Below are positions 53,401-64,000 of a stretch of 64,000 bases of DNA, piece after piece. The position numbers and the translations under genes were made by a program. Source of the DNA: Dicaeum eximium (Eukaryota; Chordata; Aves; Passeriformes; Dicaeidae); contig VWZP01001727.1 of NCBI GenBank assembly GCA_013396995.1, positions 690,768-754,767 of the forward strand, given 5' to 3'. Position 1 is the first letter of the stretch. Every line of letters begins with the position of its first letter. A model generated the notes under the pieces. The model saw only the letters and a program-made list of their open reading frames with translations. It was not told the origin of the DNA and made no database searches.

Positions 53401-56400
53401 GCCATGCAAGTAATTAGTTGCATAGATAACCTGAAGAAACTTTACAGTTTAGAAAAATATGCATCACTTAAAAAGTATTTTATATGTGCAAGGAAATAAA
53501 AAATTATTTCAGTATTTGGGATTACCAGATTTTAAGGCAGTAAAGGATTTACCATCCAGAATAAAAACAGTTCACAGGTTGTCAACTTTCAGGACACATG
53601 TATGCACTGTGATTTAAAAACAAGAAAGGGTATTCTACTTACTTACCTCACCAGGATGCAATCTATCCCAGTTTTCATTAATGTAGGCCATAAGTTCAAG
53701 CTCCGAATCAAAATATTTCTTTTTATGAATAACACTTAGGTTGTAAAGGCATAGATGTGCTATATCTACCCTAGAATATTTGAATAAAAAAACCAGAGAA
53801 AACAAGTCTTTTTCTTCCAATTGCTTTCCTTTGAAACAATTTAGTAGAAAAAATATTAGCATTATACAGGTGGGAGGAACACAAAGCCCAGTTTAAGACA
53901 CTCAATCCAGACAACACTAGGAAGCCTCCTGCAATTTCAAGTGATTCCTTCTGTTTTGCATCTCACTTTCATTTCTGCCTCATCTCATTGTCATGGTATT
54001 TTTTTAAACTCCAAAACTGGTCTGAACCATGGGATATGTAAGCAAGTCTGAATTCATACTTGAATGTATCGGTTCTGAATTTATGCAAGTAATTTGGTGA
54101 ATTAACATTTAACAACGTAATTTCCACCATGTATTTGTTAGCACTAGGTATACATCCACTAAAATTGGATATAATTTCTATTACAGACTAGCTCCATTAA
54201 GTCTATTCAAGGAAACTATTATAAAATGTATCAGGATGTGTGCTCTAGTACTCACTATGTTTGGTTTACATAATTCACCAAGATCCTAAACCTGCAAAAA
54301 ACACTTAACTTACATATCTCAATCTTCACATACACAACAAGTGAGTAGTTGCTTGTTGCTTCACTAAATGATCCCAGGATTGAATTCCAAGAGCATGCAA
54401 TCACAATACCTCTCTACCCTTAAAGATAAATTTTGAAAGACATTTATCCCTGATCATACACACAGCATGAATAACTTGGGAAACAGCTCAAGCCAACAAG
54501 TAGATTTCCTTTTTAGCAAGGAGAACCAAAACACCAAAAAGAAAAGCAGAGCATGTATTCAACTCACCCTTTTTTTTTTAATTCATACTTACCATCTCAA
54601 GGGTAAACGTTTGAGGTATTCTGGTCCAGAACTGCAAACTGAGCAAATGAACGTATAAAACCTAAAAATAGAAATATGTATATATTATAAGCATATAATA
54701 TATATATACATATGTACACATGTCTGGTTGGTGGGTGTCCATACACACACAGTGTTTTAACACCCTGATTATGAAAAAAATTAAAATTAAGCAAGCTAGA
54801 AACACAGACATATGGTATTTGAGTCCTTTTATGCTTTATCTTACTTTAGCAACTTCTATAATCTGTGCTGGTACCTACTGGGCCAGATACAAAGTACTTC
54901 TTCAATTTCATCCTGCTACCACTGTTTCATTTTGCCTGAGAAAGTCCCTCAACCTGTGACTGTACCAGTGAAGATGCTCTGTAATGTCCCCAGCACTACC
55001 TCTCGAATGCAAAAACCCGAGCACCAGAATATTCATTTTAAGGACCCACACATCCTGGGTCCTAACACAGCTCCTTCATACAAACATTCCACAAAACTTC
55101 CCACATAAAATTATAATAAATAATGACTGAAATGCTCTTTGATTCTCTTTTCTAGTTTTCCTCTTTCATCTGCTCCAAGTGCTCCAAGTTCCTCCCAAAA
55201 TAAAAGCACAGCCAAGGCCTCTTTTGTTTCTTTTTGTCCTAACTCCTCACACACGAACAGAGGACATAGAATTGCACCTATTGTATAAAGGATTTCCACA
55301 CAGAGTAACAGCAGTAACATCTGGAATGCAACTCTCCATTGGTCACCTCTCCACCCACCACTGCATCCCCTGTTCAACTGAGATGAAGAACTGTGTTTCC
55401 CTGGCACCCAAACACAGACTGCCTTGTGTATGAACTTCTACTCAAAACTCAACCCCTTTTTGAAAAATACTGTTGTGTTATGGATAACTATAGTTATCCA
55501 CACTATTAGGATGCCCTAATAAAGGCTCATATGTGTGACTTCCCTCACATTCTGAAGAAATATAAATACAATAAAGTACAGCTTTATTTTCTTACCTGTC
55601 ACCAAAAAGCATTGGCTTTTGGAGGCACTGCACACAAGCCTCATGAAACCACTGTTTACATTTGCAGCACTGCAACATCTTTAGATACCAGCTTCAACAA
55701 CAGAAAGAGACACGAGATGTGTTAAAAGAGTTACTGAAAATTGTTTCTTCATTATGTTTAAATTAAACAGGAAGGGATCTTTTGACCCAAACTGATTTTC
55801 ACAGTTTATAAAACAGTCATCTCTATGGATATTTCACTAAACATTTAGTTCCCTAATGAATTACTAGAAACGACAGGAATAATAAAATATAGCCTAGTAA
55901 AGCAATTAAGTTATTAATTTAAGAAAAAATCCATTTAATTTCCTCTGACATCCACCTTTTAATTCTCAGTAAGAATTCAGGAACTCCATACAACCTCAAG
56001 ACTCAAGTCTCCAAAGTCTCAAACCAGAGCTCTGTCCTGTGTGTATGCACTCAAAAATTTTGCTTTTATGTCGGACACTTTACTTGCCTTGACCTCAAAT
56101 CTTCAATGCTATCTTATTCATTCACTCTTTCTTGCAGACACCAGAGTACTCATCTCTGCCTGCTTAAGAAGGCTTCTTCTTGCCTTTCTTGTAAAAAAAA
56201 ACCAGCAGAGGACTCTGTAATGCCGTAAGAGGATAAAAAAAATCTTCCCCCTGCCAGTCACTGATAAACCAGGATGTGATGTTAAGGTAGAATCAGACAG
56301 CTATCTATTCCAACAAAACTTAATCTCTCTCTAGGTACATTCATTTTTGTGCCTTATGACAGAGCTGAGTTAACACCAGGAAAAAAAGAACTGCAAGATC

Positions 56401-59400
56401 AACAAAAAACGCCACCCAAAATCAACACATCAACAGTGGCAACAAAAAGAATGTCTTGCTCACTGTAGAATGTACTGTGATGACCTGTGATGGTCACATG
56501 ACAAAATTAAACCCAAAATATTTTATGCAAGAAGAAAAGAAACAAGTAATACATTTCCCACTGACACACTTCAAAAGTGTATAGAGAATTCAAAATCCCA
56601 CTTGGCATCCAGTTTCTGATATGCACACACAACAGAAACTAACAAGTTCACAAGGAAGTCTACAAGAAAAGAGTCCAAATTTGTAGCTGCAGTACAGAAA
56701 AGTTATCTTTCATAACATATTATCCATTTACTTACTCTCCAGGTCCCCCACAATAGCAGTAACACTGCTGGACATTGGTTTTATGACCTGCATCCCACTC
56801 AAGGTCTGTTGCATTATATGGTAACGTCTGTTTCATGACTTGCAGTGCTTTGGCATTTGGTCCTTTCTTAAGCGCACCACCTCTCTGGGCCAAAACAGAT
56901 CAACATTAGTTTACAAAAAACAGTAATGTATTTCTGAAACTTTCAAAGCTTTACATTTGATTGCAGAAAAGTTTTCAGAACTTTCAAGTCAAATATTTTC
57001 AGGTGTATTTATGTTTTAATACTAGCATGTTTGTTTAAAAGTGTAACGTTGTTGATTGCTAAAAACAGCATTACTTCTCAACATAACATTTGCATTCAGA
57101 TCAAAGATAAGAAAAATCACTGAAAAAATGCCATTATCTTTTTATTGTTTCAATTTAAAAAAAAAGCACGCAATATGCAATGTATTAACTTTTTTTTTAG
57201 AAACACACCTTTGTTGTTGTTGCAAAGACACACTGTCGACAGAGCCATTTATCATCTGAATCAATCACGCTGGAATCAATATTTGGTGTGTGACACAGCT
57301 GATGGTAACCTGTATGAAAAATGATCAGCCAAACTGTTCTTAAAATGAGAAAAGCTTACACAGAATTAACTATACATAACTTAATGCAACTATAAGGCAT
57401 TATCCATCATTAAGTGCCAAAAACCTGAACAAAAAGATCGGTAACACATTCAAAATGGTCTTTTAAATGTTCTTAGTAGAAAAAAATAATCTTGACTTAC
57501 AGAAGAGGTGTTAGTCACTTTAACATGGATTATCATCTTTCACTGAGCTGTTAATAGCCACTAAGGGCTACAAAAGTTAAGATCAGTTGAGCAGTCAGTC
57601 ATAGCTGGGCAAATATCCTCCTTTGTGAAACAAATCAAAACACCTTTTAAAATGCAGTAAATAGAAAAAAAATCTAGTTACCTTGCCCACATTTATCACA
57701 TATAACCATTTCATTTGGTGCTTCTGAATACTCTTCCTGACATATTGTACAGACCATTTCCCCACTCTCAGTGGCTCCTAGACAAAGATGAGATTGTGAT
57801 TTTTTTCAGACTGTATCTGTACTTGGAACAGTTACCACATGTATAGCCTTCTTCATGACTTCGCTTACAGATGCCTGCATTGTAGAAACATTGTTACAGT
57901 GCCAAACTTCCTAAGAAGAACATATTCAGACATTTTGTACAGACCGAGTTAAAAATGTTTATATCACTTATAAGTTATCAGATATTTATAGGCTTTATAT
58001 TGCCAACTGACTCTGCAGTCCATGGCTCCTCAACATCAACAATAAAAATTCAGTAACTGAATAAAGACTGCAAATTTAGGCCAAAAATACCTATAAATAA
58101 ATACTGTCTGGACAACTAATAGATCTTTTGTATTTATATTACTTTGTGTTTCTTTCCATGTAAATACATACACACTTTGCCTATCTTTTTGACAGATCTC
58201 GTAAAGCTGCCTTAAACTGCAACATTACTACAGTTATTACTACTTATACATATCTGCAAGCACACAAAAGCACACAGTTATGGCAGAGGAAGGAGAAAAA
58301 GTAAGTTTGCAAACTGGAAACAAAACTATGTCTTGCTCCATTTATACCACATACCAATGTAACAGCTGATTAAAATACAAGCTTCTTAATTACAGAATAC
58401 TCTGAGTTGGAAGGGACCCATAAGGATCAACTTAAAACTCTCATACTCATTTATTAAATTTTGATAGTTAGGATAAATGAATCAGAGATCATAAACTAGT
58501 ACTATACAGAAGCAGAACAGCATTTTTTACAAGCTTCAAGAAATAAAGCAGTTGATATTTTGCTATTACAAATACAAAGCTTTTCCTTTAAGTAGACAGT
58601 GTTTAGCTTAAACACCAAGAATCAACAAGAGCCAAAGCAGATTTCCACTGCGTTTGTACGCAATGTTAAATTATAAAAACATTAATTACTACCAAAATGT
58701 CTGAAAATCAGTAAGGTATCACACAATAGGTGCCTCACTTGATAACTACACATTTCTTTATATCACATGAATACTCCAAAACCTGTAATGGTTTCCCTAT
58801 GTACAACAGTTATGCTGCTCCTTTTAAGTGTCCAAACTCTGTTCAAACATAAGATTCACCAAGCTTTAGCTTCTTTCCATATTATGTCGTTTCAACTGAA
58901 AACAGTACAAAGAATATAAACCTGGTGCAAATTAGGGCCTGGAATTTTATGTTAAGTCAGAGAACATAATCCACCCCCACCTAAACAAACTCAAATGTGA
59001 TTATTTTTAGAAGTCTTCTCCACCTCACACATGTGAAAACAAACAAACAAAAAAAAGCCCAAAATAAAACAGTAATTTGAATGAGAGTTGTTTGAAAATA
59101 TTTTTTTCTTATTTGCGTAATTTTTGTTCCTGGATCACATAAAATTGTATCACTTTTTTGAATAAAAGAATATAATATAATAACCTTTTTTAACAGATAA
59201 CAGTGATCTAAACAAATAAGATACCAAACAATGACTACTTCATGGACATTCTTGCCTGTTTGTATGTCCTTCCAGAGAACCCAGGATTTGGAACTATCTT
59301 CAAATATAATGAAGCAGTTCTGTTTCAGTTTGTTTATCTGAAATACAGAAATACAGTGGAAGTCATGAGTAAAAGCACCAAACAGAAGAATGTATTTAAT

Positions 59401-59683
59401 ACAACATAAGTGAGACAATAATACTGCAATTTTCAACAGTATGTGACACTTTAAGACTCCAGTGAAGTTAAAAAATGTGATTACCTTTTTGATAGTTCCA
59501 AGATAAAACAAGCCATCTGACCATCTAGCTAGGACATCCTGACCTTCCTCAAATTTACAAAGTGGCTTTTTGGCTTTCTGTCCATCACGTAACGACAGCT
59601 TGGCCAGAGACGCTGAGCTCTTGTGGCTGCGACGTACAGGAGAGCGCTTGTGGACCAGTGAATTACCCACCGCTGTGGAGTCT
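47440..59683 (-). CDS. MTF2: MTF2 (Polycomb-like 2), PRC2 accessory protein, 5' exon outside window
   Basis: Minus-strand exons: 59683-59485, 59337-59256, 57777-57682, 57309-57209, 56884-56736, 55691-55596, 54661-54593, 53770-53647, 50417-50350, 49974-49804, 49173-49065, 48907-48849, 48711-48607 and 47797-47440. They give 1786 nt; with the missing ATG plus two bases the protein is 596 aa, against 593 in human. The Tudor domain (about 44-101; FEEGQDVLARWSDGLFYLGT, SSKSWVLWKDIQTG) reads H3K36me3. PHD1 (about 103-157) has CTICQEEYSE and CDKCGQGYHQLC. PHD2 (about 202-257) has CYCYCGGPG, CKCKQWFHEAC and CSVC. The extended-homology winged-helix region, which binds CpG DNA (HLFGLRIRVPP), comes next, then a basic GRPPGPYTRKM segment. 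The C-terminal chromo-like domain ends QYLVEWEGATAS and contacts PRC2 (family knowledge). All phases are continuous. Intron 3 here has a GC donor. The large 5' intron runs off the window edge. Confidence 0.97.
52129..52365 (-). other. Unrecognised 78-codon open frame in an MTF2 intron
   Basis: Within the 3.2-kb intron between MTF2 exons 8 and 9 of those listed (50418-53646), the minus strand has an open frame with ordered, coding-like composition (for example HNIPYIVDWLVRAMDEESRA and DLGHIRHFEEVERL). It has no obvious splice pair in the MTF2 frame and no family that I recognise. It may be a decayed exon, a processed-gene fragment, a transposon piece or chance. Confidence 0.3.
53890..54592. 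other. MTF2 intronic DNA without recognisable features
   Basis: This is the rest of the intron between the exons ending at 54593 and starting at 53770. It is AT-rich. I see no repeat family, RNA gene or conserved coding frame. Confidence 0.5.
58393..58437 (-). mobile_element. Short CR1 LINE 3'-end remnant
   Basis: The plus strand reads TTACAGAATACTCTGAGTTG and then GAAGGGACCCATAAGGATCA, the inverted CR1 3' terminus. Only about 45 bases are recognisable. It lies in the MTF2 intron between the Tudor and PHD1 exons, in the same (minus) orientation as the copy at 30912. Confidence 0.8.
59251..59256 (-). other. MTF2: GC-type splice donor of the MTF2 Tudor-to-PHD1 intron
   Basis: On the minus strand the exon ends ACAAACAG (last base 59256) and the intron starts GCAAGA. 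The exon ends in phase 1; the next exon starts GAGCCACTGAG at 57777 after ctag. Joining there gives the conserved DIQTGAT-SGEMVC junction. There is no usable GT at or near this point. Confidence 0.85.
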
Positions 59684-62600
59684 CTGAGGGAAGGCAAGCA
59701 ACAGAAGAGGTAACCAGGACTGGGTTAAAGGAACGTGCATTGCAAATACCAACACGACCAACACCAGAACTTCAGGTAACAAAAGACCTGCTTGTCTTTT
59801 CTGACTTTACACTCCTTTAGTAGCAGTGCCTCTGCTACTATACAAGTGTACAAAATCTGAAAGGGACAAGTTCATAAAAGAGAAAGAAGTGTTCTAGGAA
59901 ATCAGACAATGTAAATGAGGATGGGGATACACAAACTTCCCGGCTCAGAGACTCTTCATAAAGTCACCAGAAGCATTGTAAAACACATCAAAAACATTCA
60001 ATAAAGGATTACTTATGCAAAACTCAAATCAATGCCAGTTTTCTAAAATTCCAAGGAAGCTAAAAAGATCCTAAGCCCATTTTAACTGCATTACCTTGGT
60101 TGGGAGAGTACAAGCTGAACATTATGCTGCCTCAAGGTAAACACTGAGGTACCTCCAACACAGAATCATGCAATGCCACCAAGCATAGCTGTAGAGCTTT
60201 CCAGCACAGGAACAATTTCTACATGTTGAATTCCTTATGGAAAATAAATTTTCCTCTCTGTTAGAGTAAGGGTGGAAAATAATAAGGAAGGAAAAACAAC
60301 AGCTCTTGCAACCTTTCCTCATACATGAAACGCAAATTTGTAAGTTATTTGTATCAATAAGCATTTTTCCTCATATATTCCAAAGCATACAGTCTACCTA
60401 TATCTAAGTGTGGATATGCTTTTATGTCAGATTAGCTGACAAACACTACACTTCAATTAAAGCAGTAAAATACAGAAAATTATAAAACAGGACCACAGAG
60501 TGCACAAGGAAGAATTTCATAAGTAATACTCAGAATCTGAGACTATGTAATAAAGTTAGCATTTGTATATCCAAATGTATTTTCTCTAGAAACTACATGT
60601 ATGTGTAACTGGGCTGCAAACACAGTTAGGGATCAGGGAATTAAATAGGATACAGCAATTGAAGAGCAACTTCACCTCACTCAAGATACCTTAGGTACAT
60701 TATCAGCACCAGAAACATCTGAATTAATCTCAAGCACTGACAAAAGCAGTAAACTAATCAGTGTCCCATATAGTTTGAGAATTGCCATACAGATATCTGA
60801 GCAATTGCTCTACAGCTTCAAAGAGAAAGGAATCTTCTCTCTAAAGGATTTACTACTCACAATGTGACAATAAAACTGGAAAGGTAATGGCTTATAATAC
60901 CATAGTAGCCAGTTTAAACCAAGGTTAGGCACAAGAAAATCAGCTGCTTTAGGCACATTTATAATCAATGTGACATTTAACAATGACATGACAGTAAGAG
61001 CAGCTATAATGGGCCTCTGGCATCCTCATACACAACTGGGTCACCAATTTAAGTCCTGCTTGATCCCAAACACAGAAATATTCAGATGGGTGACTAGGGA
61101 AGACCAGAGGAACCAAAAAAATCCTTTGGTTTGTTTCACAGCTGACACCTTGTCACTTCATCTGACATCCTTCATCACTGCATCAGAAAATTAAACTGTC
61201 ATTTTTCATCATCTCTCTTCATGGTGCAAGTAATGTTCAGACCCACCACCCAGCCAGATTTCCCACATAAAGAATCTTACCAATTCTGCTACTTACACAG
61301 AAGCTGATTCAAGTTACTGCCACTTTTCCTCAGCTCTACTAACCTCCAATAAATGAGACAGGATACATGCAGCATTCAAAACAGGTTTACATTAACAGAG
61401 TGAAATGCACGGCTGCCCAGGACACTTTTTGCTATCTTGGCACTAACATCTGGTTTACAACTGGTTTGACAGAACTACTCTCAGAGAGGTTCAAAGATTT
61501 TCTTTCCAAATTTTTTGTGAGGTTTAAGACCCTAGAAAAAGCTAGGTTAGCCTAGCTAGGCTAGCCTAGAAATAGGTAGCTATTCCTGCTCTAAGGCAAG
61601 AATGTTTGCTCTTCTTTTCCAGTACTTGAAAAAATGTATGGAAGATCTTGTATCAAATACACAAAAAGAGACAAATTCATTTATCATAGACAGTACAGAT
61701 TGTCACTTTAAAAACAACTGTGAGCTTTATATTTTAAAAAAGTCTTCAAAAGCATTCTTTTAAGTACAAAAGTTTGTCTCATAACACCACTGAAATCACA
61801 ACCAAAAAAAATTGCCTCATTTTCTGGCACAAAACACTTAAATGAATCTATACATTCACTTATACAACAATGTAAATACACATTAGCAGCTTCAGAGCCT
61901 GAAGAACCTTGATAGCCAGTAAAGATGAGGGCCAATAAAGGAGACACTTCTCCATTGTTTAGGCTGCTCTCTCTGTGAGTGATGGCAGTGCTGAGGTGAT
62001 GACTAAACAGCTCATGAAGCAGCTCCTGCTGAGGCAGTTTATGGTTTATCTCAGAGACTGAAAATAGGGTTACTTATCACAATAGGCTGACAGTAACTTA
62101 ACAGTTGCTTTCCACATGGATAGGAAGTTTCTCTCCAGGGAATCATTCCCTCGATGTTTTTAACTGTGATTAAGTAGGAAGTTAACTGTTTTAACAAGTT
62201 AACTTTAATGAACAGGACATAAGTTACTTAACATAGGTGTCTCTGAAGTATCTTCTGGAACCACTGCACAAGAAATGCAGTGCAGACCAGTGTAAAAGCT
62301 ACATGCATAAAATGTTACTAACTTGCCCATTTGTCTTGTCACAGCTCTAACTGTTGTAATGGAATGCCAAAAGTCACACCTACCATTAAAATCAAACTTC
62401 TGTTGAAAGTTAAAATGCAAACTGAATTTCAAAATTGGCAAGCAAGAAGGTAAAGGAAATACATTTTCCACATTTTTCAGCAACTTGCTTTCCAGTCTTC
62501 TTAAAGTCAGCTTCATAGCACCTTCCTAACATGTAATCATTCAGTTACCAACACAATTAGTAACCTTGTGTAGTGGTTTTGGTTTCCCCACCATCTTAAA

Positions 62601-64000
62601 CACTTCTCTCCAAGAACTTATAATTGCACAATATCCATCAGATGCACTCGTTTTCAAAAAATCTTATACAATATAAAGATCTACATTATCTCATTTAACT
62701 TTCCCTTTACATCTATTACTCAATGTTAAGTATGTCATGCTGTATTCTTATTCTAGCACTTAAAAAGGTACTTATATACCCACACAATCTTCCAGAAATT
62801 AGTGGTGGCAGTCAGTAAAATGTGTCTGCACACTGACAGACACTTGAAAATAGAAATGCACTGGCACCTTTTCTTGAGAAGTTGATGTCATGAAGTACTG
62901 AAAATGCTCACTGATTTTCACTGTGGAGTCTAGATCATAGCCACAGATATTCTCAAGCAAGACATGCAGAAGGATCCTTTCTATTCATCTACTTAATGTA
63001 TTAGTCTATGATACGTTGCAGAAGCAGGAGTTTAATTGTCATTGTCAACAGGAATGGCAAACTCCCTTCCAAAGTCAACTACCTAAAGTTAACTACCAGT
63101 CTGATTTATGAACCATAAGCAGTTACTATGCCTAGCATTGTATTTATCAAAATTAGATTGTTTAGTTTTGACTCCATTGTAACTCTAACCTCTTTATCAG
63201 CAGTTACAAAATTTTGGTGTTCATTCGGTATCTCTACTCCTCTACCTCTACAGCTGTCCTACAGAAAGAAGTGGAAAAGCTGGGGGAAAAGATGTGAAGA
63301 GCCTGGAGGATTAAAAAGACAGAGCATTCCTGTTTCCAAGTGTCTTTTTCTTAAGATCATTCATACTCCTGTACTCCTTCAGTCTCAAGAACTGCCGTGA
63401 AAAAATTTCTGTTAAGAAAAATTCCCTTGACGAGCTTTTTTTGGGGTTTCCCTCCCACCCCTCCACCCAGCCATCTCAGTTCACTGATCTGTTTAACAGA
63501 ATCACTGATCTGATTTGTAAGCATAATTTAATAAATGCAAACAAGCAACTTGGGACACAAAACTCCCTCAGCTGGCACTGCCAGACTGCATGACCAAACT
63601 AGTCAGCTTCACTAACAATCCACACAATTTCAGGAAACATTTCGAGAAGACGTGCTCGATTCATAAATGCTGCAACAGTAACAGATGATAGCTACCCTAG
63701 GAGCACAAATAGTGTTTGGAAACATTAAGGATACTAAGTTTTAACAACTAAGTGCACAAATAACAAAGAGAAAATTTTAACCCACTGAGAAAACTCGAAG
63801 AGGGTGTTGGGGGTTCGTTTTTGTCCTCTTTTTTTTTCTCTCTTTCTTTTCTCACCATTTGTGCGGAATTTCCTCCCCATTGAGCTGCTAATGGAATTGA
63901 TGGTTTGAGCACCACACCTGTAGTCCCTGCTGCCGGGGGTGGGGGCAGAGATACCAGAAGATTTGGGGGCAGAGGGGCAGTTCCTAGCTCAGTGGTTCTC
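59684..64000 (-). other. MTF2: First intron of MTF2 (partial)
   Basis: The upstream exon of MTF2, with the start codon, is not in the window. The acceptor at 59684 has a good pyrimidine tract. The interval is AT-rich and shows a palindromic cluster at 61542-61569 but no exon that I can support. The last 80 bases become G-rich but are not a clear CpG island. Confidence 0.6.
61542..61569. repeat. Overlapping perfect palindromes (CTAG-rich)
   Basis: TAGCCTAGCTAGGCTA (61548-61563) and CTAGGCTAGCCTAG (61556-61569) are each their own reverse complement and overlap by eight bases. CTAG recurs through the whole segment. It is intronic in MTF2; function unknown. Confidence 0.85.

Noticed and set aside
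55111..55407. 98-codon minus-strand frame in an MTF2 intron
   Set aside because: No recognisable domain, no fit to MTF2 phase and no splice sites at the edges.
58981..59697. 238-codon minus-strand frame as a single protein
   Set aside because: It is two MTF2 exons (59683-59485 and 59337-59256) with the intron between them happening to stay open.
63850..63890. Minus-strand ATG followed by a GTGAG donor as MTF2 exon 1
   Set aside because: None of its possible frames joins exon 2 in the needed phase with an in-frame ATG, and it is not in a CpG island; the true exon 1 is probably outside the window.

Overview
This is a 64 kb piece of a vertebrate nuclear genome, almost certainly from a bird. 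It is AT-rich with short CpG-rich spots, the genes have many small exons with GT-AG introns, and two 3'-truncated pieces of a chicken-repeat-1 (CR1) LINE are present. There is no bacterial or viral gene layout. One ambiguous base (N at 32406) shows that this is an assembled draft.

Four protein-coding genes can be reconstructed exon by exon. (1) 966-7268, minus strand: an RDH8-like short-chain retinol dehydrogenase, complete in 6 exons, 316 aa. (2) 12892-31877, minus strand: CCDC18, a long coiled-coil protein. Twenty-three coding exons are visible. The last is cut short by a frame change at an A10 run, and no exons were found for the C-terminal part present in the human protein. (3) 32427-38438, plus strand: TMED5, a p24-family ER/Golgi cargo receptor, complete in 4 exons, 226 aa, with a 3' UTR of about 2.7 kb. 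(4) 47440-59683, minus strand: MTF2 (Polycomb-like 2), 14 exons carrying Tudor, two PHD fingers and the C-terminal domain. Its first exon (start codon plus two bases) lies to the right of the window.

The order MTF2 - TMED5 - CCDC18 matches human 1p22, where DR1 follows CCDC18. The RDH8-like gene in that slot is the main difference from mammals. The GC-rich 33-bp repeat at 1-119 may be the edge of the next gene's CpG island. CCDC18 and TMED5 are divergent and share a CpG-island promoter (about 31.9-32.4 kb). TMED5 and MTF2 converge on a spacer at about 41.1-44.5 kb.

The genes do not form one pathway. They cover retinoid metabolism, a coiled-coil protein of unclear role, ER-Golgi transport and PRC2 recruitment. 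The points most worth a second look are two GC-AG introns supported by reading-frame continuity (one in the RDH8-like gene, one in MTF2), the CCDC18 frameshift with its missing C-terminus, the position of the RDH8-like gene and a cluster of OTX/CRX-type sites upstream of it, and an unrecognised open frame inside an MTF2 intron. I saw no clearly new biological system.
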